Below, piece after piece: positions 1-6,587 of a DNA stretch of 38,096 nucleotides. How positions within the stretch are numbered: position 1 is the stretch's first letter; each line of letters begins with the position of its first letter. Origin of the DNA: an uncultured Acidimicrobiales bacterium. Its GTDB lineage: Bacteria; Actinomycetota; Acidimicrobiia; Acidimicrobiales; SZUA-35. Location of the stretch: NCBI GenBank assembly GCA_937976305.1, contig CALJSB010000149.1:1-38096 (forward strand). The letters run 5' to 3'. Under the pieces are notes generated by a model. The model was given only the letters and a program-made list of their open reading frames with translations, ran no database searches and was not told where the DNA came from. A program made the translations under genes and the position numbers.

Positions 1-2016
1 GGCAAGGTCGGCTCCGAAAACCTTGAGGCGTTTCGAGCCGAGCGAGATCTACCTGAGCTGCCATTGTCCGTATTTGTCACCGCTCGTGAATGGCCGAGCG
101 GAATCCTGCTGTACAGGGTGCCGCTCGGCATCGACTTCAACGATGCGGCGATAGCGGACGTTGACATCATCCAGCGTCACCACCGCTTCGTTCAAGGGCC
201 GGGCTCGATACACCCCCGCACCGGTTCTGTGTATCGAGCCCTCGACACGAGCACCGGTGAAGTCCTCGAGGTGCTGCCGCACACCGACGAGATTCCAGAT
301 ATGCCCTACGAGTGGGTTCAGGCTCTTCAGAAGACGGCAGTTCGAGTCGGCACTCGCGAGCCGATCCAGTGGGAGAACCCGAATCGTCGCAAACCGATGA
401 GCCGCGCCGTGAAGAACGCTCTCAAGCAGCACTGGTCATCCAGCTACGCCAGAGGTAGACACCCAGCGCTGATGGCCGCTCTCGGTGCTCTCGTTCGCAT
501 TGACTCCAAGCGAGGACACGGCACGTCACTTGCAATCGATCAGGTCGAGGCCGAGTTCATCGCAGCCGTCACGGGGGACGGGAGCCGGACCGAAGCCGAG
601 GCACAGCAAGAGTTTCAGGCCGCCTACGCCTACTGCATCCGAGGAGTCGCCTCCACGCTCTCAACGCTCGATGGAGACGGAATCATCGAGCTCGAAGAAG
701 AGACTGTCGAGTCGGCGCTGCACATCCCCCAGGCCTTCTGGAACGCACGCGAGGGCCTGCGAGCGATCCGAGAGTACGCACACGCAAGCCGCGTCGGTTG
801 CGATCCGTTTCTCGGTGCGGTGTTGGCAAGGGTGTCGGCCAACACAGCGCACAACGTCGTGGTGCAGACCCAGCCAGGTCGAGGTCCGACGTCGATCAAC
901 TATGCCGTCGCGATCGTCGGCAGAACTGGGGTCGGCAAGACGTCAAGTGTGAAGGCGGCTCGTCGGGCGATCCCGGGCCCCAGCATCAACATCGACAACG
1001 CACCGCCCTCATCGGCCGAGGGAATGGTAGAGGCCTACATGGGCAACCGGAAGGAGCCGGGCGATGACGGCAAGACGAGATCGATCCGCACGCAGACCAA
1101 GTTCTCAGCTCTGTTCTACGCCGACGAAGGCGAGGAGTTCGTCACTCGGGCGGGCCGTGAAGGTGCGACGGTTTGGTCGACGGTTAGGACGCTCTGGAAC
1201 GGAGAGAGCACTGGCTCGTACAACGCCACAGCGGAACGAACCCGACATATCGACGAGAACCGGTATCGCTGGGCGATGATCATGGGCTTTCAGGACGGCA
1301 AGGCAGACCAGATCCTTGCTGACGACGTTGGTGGCACGCCGCAGCGCATACTGTGGCTGCGTGCGGAGGATCCCCTGTTCCCCCTCGAGCCGCCCGATCT
1401 GAAGCCCCTGGCCTACAACGGTCTTCGGGACGTACCCGCTGAGTTGGCGCCGCTAAAGGACGGGTTCCTTCATCTGGCAGCTATGGGTTTCCCCGCTGAG
1501 ATTGCTGCCGAGCTCGATCGTCAGAGCGCTCTGCGCATTCAAGGCAAGCTCGGAGAAGACGACGAGGAGTCTCAGGGCGTTGTCCTCGCAATCAAGACAG
1601 CTGCTCTCTTGGCCCTCCTCGACAACCGCAACAACGTCATCGAGGAGGACTGGCGGCTGGCTCGGATGGTTGTTGAGACGTCGAACGCCGTGAGACGCCA
1701 AGCCGTCGCCGCCGCGCAGCGAAAGGCTGACGAGAACAGACGACGCGCTGCCGAGATGGACGGCGAGCGCCAGGTCATCGCTGCTCGCAAAGCGCAGTCG
1801 CTTCATGATGAGAGGCTTGAGCGGCTCGCTCGAGCGCTGGCCAGGACGCTCGATAAGAAGGGCGCCCTGAAGCGGAAGCAACTGCGAAACTCGCTGTCAG
1901 GCCGAGAGCGGTCGGAGTTCGATGACGCTGCGGAGTTCGGAGTGGCAAGCGACTGGATCGAGTTCGACAACTCTGAGTACCGGGTTGGCTCGAGGATTGC
2001 CGAGGTTCGGTCGTGA
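1..2016 (+). CDS. Primase/helicase-type replication protein, 5' end missing
   Basis: The frame is open from the first base, so the true start lies upstream and about 671 residues are visible. Near visible residue 60, a segment of the form HHRFVQGPGSIHP.TG..Y matches the end of bifunctional primase-polymerase (PriPol) domains. A Walker A motif (GRTGVGKTS) lies near codon 307 and an acidic Walker B-like stretch (LFYADEGEE) near codon 371. These are followed by a DUF3987-like ATPase region (RYRWAMIMGFQ...GGTPQRILWLRA) and a charged helical tail rich in Arg, Glu and Ala. Such proteins prime and unwind replicating DNA in phages, plasmids and integrative elements. The repeat cluster directly downstream fits an origin served by it. 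The replication role is well supported. The exact family and the missing N-terminus are not resolved here. Confidence 0.75.
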   Translation, partial: GKVGSENLEAFRAERDLPELPLSVFVTAREWPSGILLYRVPLGIDFNDAAIADVDIIQRHHRFVQGPGSIHPRTGSVYRALDTSTGEVLEVLPHTDEIPDMPYEWVQALQKTAVRVGTREPIQWENPNRRKPMSRAVKNALKQHWSSSYARGRHPALMAALGALVRIDSKRGHGTSLAIDQVEAEFIAAVTGDGSRTEAEAQQEFQAAYAYCIRGVASTLSTLDGDGIIELEEETVESALHIPQAFWNAREGLRAIREYAHASRVGCDPFLGAVLARVSANTAHNVVVQTQPGRGPTSINYAVAIVGRTGVGKTSSVKAARRAIPGPSINIDNAPPSSAEGMVEAYMGNRKEPGDDGKTRSIRTQTKFSALFYADEGEEFVTRAGREGATVWSTVRTLWNGESTGSYNATAERTRHIDENRYRWAMIMGFQDGKADQILADDVGGTPQRILWLRAEDPLFPLEPPDLKPLAYNGLRDVPAELAPLKDGFLHLAAMGFPAEIAAELDRQSALRIQGKLGEDDEESQGVVLAIKTAALLALLDNRNNVIEEDWRLARMVVETSNAVRRQAVAAAQRKADENRRRAAEMDGERQVIAARKAQSLHDERLERLARALARTLDKKGALKRKQLRNSLSGRERSEFDDAAEFGVASDWIEFDNSEYRVGSRIAEVRS

Positions 2017-2020
2017 AGGG

Positions 2021-2190
2021 GTGGACAGGTGGACACGAATGTCCACCCCCTGTTGCGTCGAGGCCCTCGGACGTCCAAAGAGGGTTTTCCCTCTCTTATT
2101 TACGTCTAAATACGTCTAATGATCTTCAGTCGGTGGACGGATTCACAACAGGGGGATGGACACCAATGTCCACCCTTCCACCCTGTCCAC
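2021..2190. repeat. Origin-like cluster of GTGGACA / TGTCCAC repeats
   Basis: In the 205-base gap after the replication gene, the heptamer GTGGACA occurs at 2021-2027 and 2029-2035. Its complement TGTCCAC occurs at 2040-2046, 2167-2173 and 2184-2190, and there are near copies at 2133 and 2156. Two pairs form hairpins: GGTGGACA, loop CGAA, TGTCCACC (2028-2047), and TGGACA, loop CCAA, TGTCCA (2157-2172). An A/T-richer patch lies between the two hairpins. Repeated boxes plus a low-melting patch beside a rep gene are typical of iteron origins. The repeats are seen directly; the origin role is inferred. Confidence 0.55.
2101..2119. repeat. Direct repeat TACGTCTAA x2 in the A/T-rich patch
   Basis: Two copies of TACGTCTAA (2101-2109 and 2111-2119) are separated by one A, in the A/T-richest part of the gap between the replication gene and the next CDS. 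They could be DNA-unwinding repeats of the putative origin or a protein-binding site. Confidence 0.45.
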
Positions 2191-2221
2191 CCCTCGGCCG
2201 TGACGCAAGGCCACAAGGTCG

Positions 2222-2686
2222 ATGATGGGTGAGCAGAGCGTCAACCCACAGCACCGCAACGCCAAGACGAACGCCAAGCGCGAGACCGAGAAGATCGAAG
2301 CCCTGCGGCTGTGGATGGCTGGCACCAGCTTCCGATCGATCGGAGAGAAGCTCGGCGTGTCCGGGCCGACCGCCTACCGGCGTGTTCGGGCTGCGCTTGA
2401 CGAGATGCGACCGCACGCCGACTTCGAGGCGTATCGCGCCGTGCAGTTGGCCGAGCTCGAGGTGAGTCGGCGAGTGCTCCGAAACGTCATCGCATCATGG
2501 CGACCAGGCCAGCCGTTCGGTGAGGCGACGCTCGCCATCAGCACCTTGCTGAAGCTCCAGGAGCGCGAGGGGCAGCTGGTCGGGCTGGACCGGGCGCCGA
2601 CACCGTTCGATGAGATCGCTGCCATGACCGATGAGCAGCTCACCGCCATGGTCGCCGCATGGTCTGCTGGCGAGTCACCCACTTAA
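2222..2686 (+). CDS. Small helix-turn-helix protein of the mobile element
   Basis: This 154-residue protein has a basic N-terminus and a homeodomain-like helix-turn-helix at about residues 25-60 (ALRLWMAGTSFRSIGEKLGVSGPTAYRRVRAAL). A helical C-terminal part follows and resembles the architecture of phage small-terminase or Terminase_1-like DNA-binding proteins. It lies just after the origin-like repeats, so it may bind them or serve in packaging or partition; none of these is proven. ATG codons at 2222 and 2225 are both possible, with AAGG about seven bases upstream. No close family is recognised with confidence. Confidence 0.65.
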   Translation: MMGEQSVNPQHRNAKTNAKRETEKIEALRLWMAGTSFRSIGEKLGVSGPTAYRRVRAALDEMRPHADFEAYRAVQLAELEVSRRVLRNVIASWRPGQPFGEATLAISTLLKLQEREGQLVGLDRAPTPFDEIAAMTDEQLTAMVAAWSAGESPT

Positions 2687-2763
2687 CGTTGGGGGCGCGT
2701 TTGATTGCAGCCGAGGACGGTCAACTAGGTTCCGCAGCACACGAAACGAACGCTAGGGCGACC

Positions 2764-3375
2764 ATGAGCGACAACAACACTCCAACTCCGGCAGGTTGGT
2801 ACCCAACCGATGACCCCTCAACTCTGCGGTACTACGACGGCAATGGATGGACGGACCAATACAAGCCCACTGGCGGTCCAGCAGCACCGATACCACCGCA
2901 GCCAGGAGGGCCCGGCCCTCAGCCCCAGACAATCATCGTCCAGGAGAAGAAGAAGGGAAGCGCGGGAAAGATCATTCTCGGGCTCTTCCTGTTCCTGATG
3001 CTCGGCCTCGTCGGCTGTATTGCACTGGTTGCAACGGCAGCGAACGAGGCTGGTGAAGCGATTGACGAAGCTCAGGACCAGCGAGCAGCCGATGAGGCGG
3101 CAGTCGAGGACAACGCCATCATCACGAGTTGTGAAGTTGGTGACAACGGTTGGGGTGAGGTTGCGATCGAGTTCACCAATCCGCTTGATGAGGAGAAGGG
3201 CTTCATCGGCATCGAGGTGAACTTTCTGGATGGCGATGTTGTCGTTGGATCGGCGAACGTGAACTTCGAGAACCTCGGTCCCGGCCAAACGGCTCGTGGT
3301 GAAGGAACGGCACTCGACCTTGCTGAAGGAACCACCGACGTCACATGCGAAGTTGTTGACGGCACGATCCTTTAG
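2764..3375 (+). CDS. DUF2510 membrane-anchored protein
   Basis: This 203-residue protein starts at ATG 2764. The in-frame extension further upstream overlaps the previous gene and looks non-coding. Residues 10-38 form a DUF2510 motif (AGWYPTDDPSTLRYYDGNGWTDQ), a short domain found in actinobacterial membrane proteins. A Pro/Gly-rich linker follows, then one membrane segment at about residues 74-95 (IILGLFLFLMLGLVGCIALVA) and a C-terminal domain of about 90 residues. That domain has beta-strand-like repeats, resembles FxLYD/DUF4352-type extracytoplasmic domains and contains two cysteines that could pair. It is probably anchored by one helix with the C-terminal domain outside. Its role in the element is unknown; surface or entry exclusion is speculation. 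Confidence 0.75.
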   Translation: MSDNNTPTPAGWYPTDDPSTLRYYDGNGWTDQYKPTGGPAAPIPPQPGGPGPQPQTIIVQEKKKGSAGKIILGLFLFLMLGLVGCIALVATAANEAGEAIDEAQDQRAADEAAVEDNAIITSCEVGDNGWGEVAIEFTNPLDEEKGFIGIEVNFLDGDVVVGSANVNFENLGPGQTARGEGTALDLAEGTTDVTCEVVDGTIL

Positions 3376-3435
3376 CTCTGCGAAACCCAGGGACTGAAAC
3401 AAGGCTGTGAGGTCGAGTCACCATCGCGATAGTGA

Positions 3436-3598
3436 CAAAAAGGCGGATGAGTCCTACGCCCGTCACCAACGCGCCGATCCACAAAAAGGGGATGAGCTTG
3501 CCGCGGCAATGACAAAAAGGGAAATCGGGATGAATGCGCGCAATCCCAAAAAGGGTCGAGAGGTCGTCAACGTGATCAATGCACTGACCACAAAAAGG
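3436..3598. repeat. Five CAAAAAGG boxes in a gene-free stretch
   Basis: The octamer CAAAAAGG occurs five times on the plus strand, at 3436, 3482, 3513, 3547 and 3591, with start-to-start spacings of 46, 31, 34 and 44. The first three are followed by related GGATGA words. The copies fall in all three reading frames, so they are conserved as DNA and not as a peptide. The 305-base region (3376-3680) lies between the DUF2510 gene and the four-gene operon. It could hold binding sites for an element-encoded regulator, a second origin, or recombinase or partition sites. Confidence 0.65.
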
Positions 3599-3661
3599 CA
3601 CAGCCCCGCCGCTGGTTGCGCCGAGTTGCGTCGGCAATCACTGCCGCCGACGTAACCGCCA

Positions 3662-3678
3662 CCGCCGACCATCGGCGG
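3662..3678 (+). promoter_or_regulatory. Perfect 7-bp inverted repeat just before the operon start
   Basis: CCGCCGA, loop CCA, TCGGCGG ends two bases before the ATG at 3681. A second, imperfect hairpin lies at about 3629-3652. This position takes the place of a normal ribosome-binding site. It suggests an operator over a short leader or a translational switch for the four-gene operon. No Shine-Dalgarno sequence is visible for the first gene. Confidence 0.45.
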
Positions 3679-3680
3679 CC

Positions 3681-3932
3681 ATGGAACACTCACGAACACT
3701 CAGAGATGAGCTGATAGCTCTGCTGGTTTTGGCAGGCCAGCCAGTCGATGCCATCGCGGAAGAGGTCGAGCTCAGCAGTGCCCGATGCCGACTGATCGCT
3801 CGAGGCTTCTTCATCAACGCCGACCCGCCAGGCGCGACTGAGGCTGCCGACCGAATCGCTGAGATTCGCCGACTGCGTGAAGTCGCAGCTAGTCCGACCC
3901 TTCGAGCGCTTGCTCTGCGGGAGCAGCACTGA
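3681..3932 (+). CDS. Small putative DNA-binding protein, first gene of the zinc-finger operon
   Basis: The protein has 83 residues. Residues 10-38 (ELIALLVLAGQPVDAIAEEVELSSARCRLIARG) look like a helix-turn-helix: a helix, a turn at GQP, then a second helix beginning AIAEEV. The tail is charged and helical. The stop codon TGA (3930-3932) overlaps the next ATG by one base, so the pair is translationally coupled. It may be the operon's own regulator acting at the hairpin or the CAAAAAGG boxes, which is inference. No named family is recognised. Confidence 0.6.
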   Translation: MEHSRTLRDELIALLVLAGQPVDAIAEEVELSSARCRLIARGFFINADPPGATEAADRIAEIRRLREVAASPTLRALALREQH

Positions 3933-4672
3933 TGACGGGCGTGCAGTCACTTCTCGTCGGTGAGGAGCCGTTCCTCAAGCCTGGTACTACCGCGGTGTTC
4001 GCCGGGCCTTCGATCGTCAATGACGCCTTCAGGCAATGGCTCGGCTATTCGGTCACAGCGGAGGCAATGCTGAGGTTCTTGCCAGCGATGCGGATCGGCA
4101 GGCGGCCGGACTTTGACGAGCGCCGTCAGTTCCTCTTCAAGTTGGGCCGGATCTCCGACACGCATCACAACGGGCTGTTGCATGACATCAAGCCGGGGGA
4201 GTGGTTCGAGGATGACGTGACCTTGTGGGATGAGAACTGGGCGATGCGGGAGCTGTTCGGTCGAGGGTTGAGCTCGCTTCGCCGCCCAAAGCCCCGAGTC
4301 GTGGTGGTCGATGAGCCAGGCGATGCGCGCCCTGAGCTGTGGCAGCGGATCGCCGATGTTGCAGCGAAGGGCAACCGCAGCCACAAGCCGTGGGATACGA
4401 CGGTTGTGGAGTTGACCAGCCAGCTCGACGTTGAGGGCGCGGTCAAGGTCGAGCCCCTCGAGATGCTCCAGCCTGGCCCGGTGGGCATGTGGGTGATTCC
4501 CCAATTCGATCGCCGAGGCAATCCGAAGCGGGACGAAGACGGTGAGCAGATCAACCGCCACGTCTCAGGGACTGGCGACCTGGCGAAGCTGACCTGGCCG
4601 AGCGGGCACACCGACAAGATGTCTTTTCTGATCTCCGATGATGGCCGTCGGAAGTTGTGGCCCGCTGACTGA
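3932..4672 (+). CDS. Unknown 246-residue protein of the zinc-finger operon
   Basis: No family is recognised. It is soluble, without a signal peptide or membrane segment. It is rich in Trp, Asp and Arg, with a central segment RPKPRVVVVDEPGDARPELWQRIADVA, in which VVVVDE resembles a Walker B strand, but no Walker A motif is seen. An acidic patch (GEWFEDDVTLWDENW) precedes it. The last 60 residues are beta-rich (VGMWVIPQFDRRGNPKRDEDGE). It overlaps both neighbours by single bases (ATG at 3932; next ATG at 4672), which argues that it is made in fixed proportion with the methyltransferase and zinc protein. Confidence 0.7.
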   Translation: MTGVQSLLVGEEPFLKPGTTAVFAGPSIVNDAFRQWLGYSVTAEAMLRFLPAMRIGRRPDFDERRQFLFKLGRISDTHHNGLLHDIKPGEWFEDDVTLWDENWAMRELFGRGLSSLRRPKPRVVVVDEPGDARPELWQRIADVAAKGNRSHKPWDTTVVELTSQLDVEGAVKVEPLEMLQPGPVGMWVIPQFDRRGNPKRDEDGEQINRHVSGTGDLAKLTWPSGHTDKMSFLISDDGRRKLWPAD

Positions 4673-5427
4673 TGGCACTCACACCAGCAGCGTGGAGCGG
4701 TCTACTTCGAGGCGCAGGGATCGGCGAGCGGACGGTGGCCGCCATCGCCTCTGTCAACCGGGTCGACTACCTGCCAGACGGGTCGAAACACCTCGCCCTC
4801 GAGCCAGCCTTCTCTGCCGGGCTGCCAACCATCGCGCACCTGACCCCATGGGATGGGGCAAGCAAGTCGCCGCCGATCGGCACTCACGCTCAAGCGCTGA
4901 ATCTGCTGGACGTGCAGCCCGGTGATCGGGTGCTCGAGGTCGGGTCCGGCTCTAGTTATACCTGCGCCCTCATGCGGGCCATGGGTGCTGGTGAGGTGTT
5001 GGGAGTCGATGCGTGCGCCGAGCTCGTCGAGATGGCTGCTGACAGCGTCGCTGATGTCGATGGGGTCGAGGTCATGGCGGGGGACGGCATCGCTGTGGCG
5101 CTCGACGCTGGGCCGTGGGATCGCATCCTCGTGTCGTGCGGTGCACCGCGCTCGGTGCCTGCCATCCTCGGAGAGGTGTTGAGCCCTGGCGGTCGTGCCG
5201 TCGTGGCCGTATCTGGCTCGCCAGGGCACCGCACCCGCACCCGATGGATAGTCGCTGACCGAGACGACGACGGCGCTGTCAGGGAGTCGAGAGGGCCGAT
5301 CACGGCGCTACTGACCGAGCAGGGCCGATGGGTGAGCGGTCGCTTCCTGCCGCTGCTCGGCGCCCATGGTCATCACATTGAAGGCGCCCGGCACGTGGAC
5401 ACGGTTGGTCAACATCGCAGGCGATGA
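4672..5427 (+). CDS. PCMT-like SAM-dependent methyltransferase
   Basis: The protein has 251 residues. The SAM-binding motif I is VLEVGSGSSYTCAL at about residues 86-99, preceded by THAQALNLLDVQPGDR, the form seen in protein-L-isoaspartate O-methyltransferases (PCMT). Motif II/III equivalents follow (VLGVDACAELVEMA; WDRILVSCGAPRSVPAILGEVLSPGGRAVVAVS). It uses S-adenosylmethionine to methylate a carboxylate or related group. Whether the target is isoaspartate in damaged protein, a modified peptide or a partner in this operon cannot be told. The N-terminal 60 residues differ from ordinary housekeeping PCMT and may bind the substrate. Its ATG overlaps the upstream stop, and its stop overlaps the next ATG (ATGA at 5424-5427). 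Confidence 0.75.
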   Translation: MALTPAAWSGLLRGAGIGERTVAAIASVNRVDYLPDGSKHLALEPAFSAGLPTIAHLTPWDGASKSPPIGTHAQALNLLDVQPGDRVLEVGSGSSYTCALMRAMGAGEVLGVDACAELVEMAADSVADVDGVEVMAGDGIAVALDAGPWDRILVSCGAPRSVPAILGEVLSPGGRAVVAVSGSPGHRTRTRWIVADRDDDGAVRESRGPITALLTEQGRWVSGRFLPLLGAHGHHIEGARHVDTVGQHRRR

Positions 5428-6299
5428 CTGTGCTTGCTGCCGAACCAGCCACCCTCGACGAGCCGACCGAGGTCTGGCAGTGCGGGGAGTGTGGCGACCT
5501 CTTCTCGAGCTCGAAGCGGCTCAATGCGCACGAGAAGACTCACCGCTCCGCCGACTGCCCCCACTGCGAGGCGCGGGTGTCGGCCAGCGGTCTCAGGCTT
5601 CACATCGAGCGCTGCGCTGCTGCCCGAAACGCCCAGGACGCTACGCAGGCCGACGGGACAGACTGGCCGTGCGACCAGTGCGACCGCACGTTCAGCTCGT
5701 TCAAGAGCCTGCGGGTGCATCAGACCAGCCATCGGCGCAAGCCGTGCAAGTGGTGCGGGGAGAAGTTCTCCATTCGCGGCCTCGACCGGCACGAGGTGTG
5801 GTGCCGAGACCAGCCGAGAACCTCAGGCGTCCATGCGCTGCTGCCTGCCGAGACCTGGCGAGCCAGGCTCGAGGACTTCATCGAACGCGTCGAGGAGGTG
5901 CCCGCCGATTCGGTGCTCGTCATGGGCGACCGCTTCGGCCCGGCTTTCCTGACCCAGCGAGAAGCCCTGCGTCGCACCATCGCCGTGAAAGGGCCGACGC
6001 TCGTCGTCGCCGCAACCGTTGTCTGTCCCGAGCTCGTTGCGGTGACCACGATCAGAGATCGACGCAAAGAGATGACGTGGGATCGATCACAGACCCATCA
6101 GGCCGAGGTCGAGCTCGACCAGGACTTCCCGGTGAAGACCTACAGCTGTGACCAGTGCGGCCATCAGTCATCGACGGCGCATCGCGCCCGTGTGCACAAG
6201 GCCGGCCACAGCCTGGCGCCGTGCTACTGGTGTGAGCTCGAGCAGCCCGTCGGCTTGCTCAGCCAACATGAGCGGGCGTGTGAGAAGCGGCCACAATGA
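5424..6299 (+). CDS. Six-finger C2H2/C2HC zinc protein, eukaryote-like
   Basis: The protein has 291 residues and three copies of one 45-residue module. Each module is a finger CX2CX12HX3H, four residues, then a finger CX2CX11HX3C. Ligands are C20 C23 H36 H40 with C45 C48 H60 C64; C83 C86 H99 H103 with C108 C111 H123 C127; and C242 C245 H258 H262 with C267 C270 H282 C286. The first and third fingers also have the classical core F (X3 after the second Cys) and L (two before the first His). The fifth lacks both. A domain of about 110 residues without fingers (131-236) sits between modules two and three. This spacing is the TFIIIA type and not the CX2CX9H type of bacterial Ros/MucR. It probably binds DNA, RNA or protein through zinc. 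It is the last gene of the coupled operon. The fingers are certain; the function is unknown. Confidence 0.85.
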   Translation: MTVLAAEPATLDEPTEVWQCGECGDLFSSSKRLNAHEKTHRSADCPHCEARVSASGLRLHIERCAAARNAQDATQADGTDWPCDQCDRTFSSFKSLRVHQTSHRRKPCKWCGEKFSIRGLDRHEVWCRDQPRTSGVHALLPAETWRARLEDFIERVEEVPADSVLVMGDRFGPAFLTQREALRRTIAVKGPTLVVAATVVCPELVAVTTIRDRRKEMTWDRSQTHQAEVELDQDFPVKTYSCDQCGHQSSTAHRARVHKAGHSLAPCYWCELEQPVGLLSQHERACEKRPQ

Positions 6300-6317
6300 C
6301 CGCCATGGCACTGGGCT

Positions 6318-6491
6318 CTAGGTGCGTTCTCGAAACGGCGGAGGGGTTCCGACCGGGAGCAGCAGGCACGAGCGTCGCTCGAAAATGCGCGGCTTGAGCC
6401 AACTCTTCGACCACAGCTGATCGAGTGCGATCTGGTGAGTCATTACGGGGATCCAGTGCTGCGCACCATCGAAGTCTCGGACGTAGGTCAT
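6318..6491 (-). CDS. Short Trp-rich hypothetical protein, convergent with the zinc-finger gene
   Basis: This is a 57-codon frame from ATG at 6491 to TAG at 6318, too short for usual length cut-offs. It begins MTYVRDFDGAQHWIPVMTHQ and ends with a Pro-rich stretch (PVGTPPPFRERT). Codon third positions are mostly G or C (ACC TAC GTC CGA GAC TTC ...), as in the neighbouring genes, which supports coding. No clear ribosome-binding site is seen. It faces the end of the zinc-finger gene and is divergent from the recombinase. No family is recognised. Confidence 0.4.
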   Translation of the reverse strand: MTYVRDFDGAQHWIPVMTHQIALDQLWSKSWLKPRIFERRSCLLLPVGTPPPFRERT

Positions 6492-6552
6492 AGCTGATCG
6501 ACGGTACCCCCAACGGCGCCGGGAGGTCGGCTAGGGGCTCTGAGCTGGCGTG

Positions 6553-6580
6553 TTGCAACTATTTCAATAGTTGCTACAAT
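6553..6580 (+). promoter_or_regulatory. Recombinase promoter with a palindromic operator filling the spacer
   Basis: A -35 TTGCAA (6553-6558) and a -10 TACAAT (6575-6580) are 16 bases apart. The spacer and part of the -35 form a perfect inverted repeat: GCAACTATT (6555-6563), two bases, AATAGTTGC (6566-6574). The GTG start at 6588 is only seven bases beyond the -10, so the mRNA is probably leaderless. A dimeric regulator or the recombinase itself bound here would block RNA polymerase. The palindrome could also be a recombination site. Confidence 0.7.
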
Positions 6581-6587
6581 AAGGGTT

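Noticed and set aside
3436-3598. CRISPR-like array
   Set aside because: The repeated word is only eight bases, spacing is uneven (31-46) and no cas gene is near.
3407-3655. Lys-rich 82-residue open frame over the CAAAAAGG boxes
   Set aside because: The repeated octamers fall in three different frames, codon third positions are not GC-rich as in neighbouring genes, and no ribosome-binding site is seen. The DNA-level repeats explain the Lys codons better.
6259-6558. 99-residue frame on the minus strand before the recombinase
   Set aside because: It overlaps the zinc-finger gene, starts with TTG inside the palindromic promoter, and another frame of the same strand (6318-6491) has better codon use.
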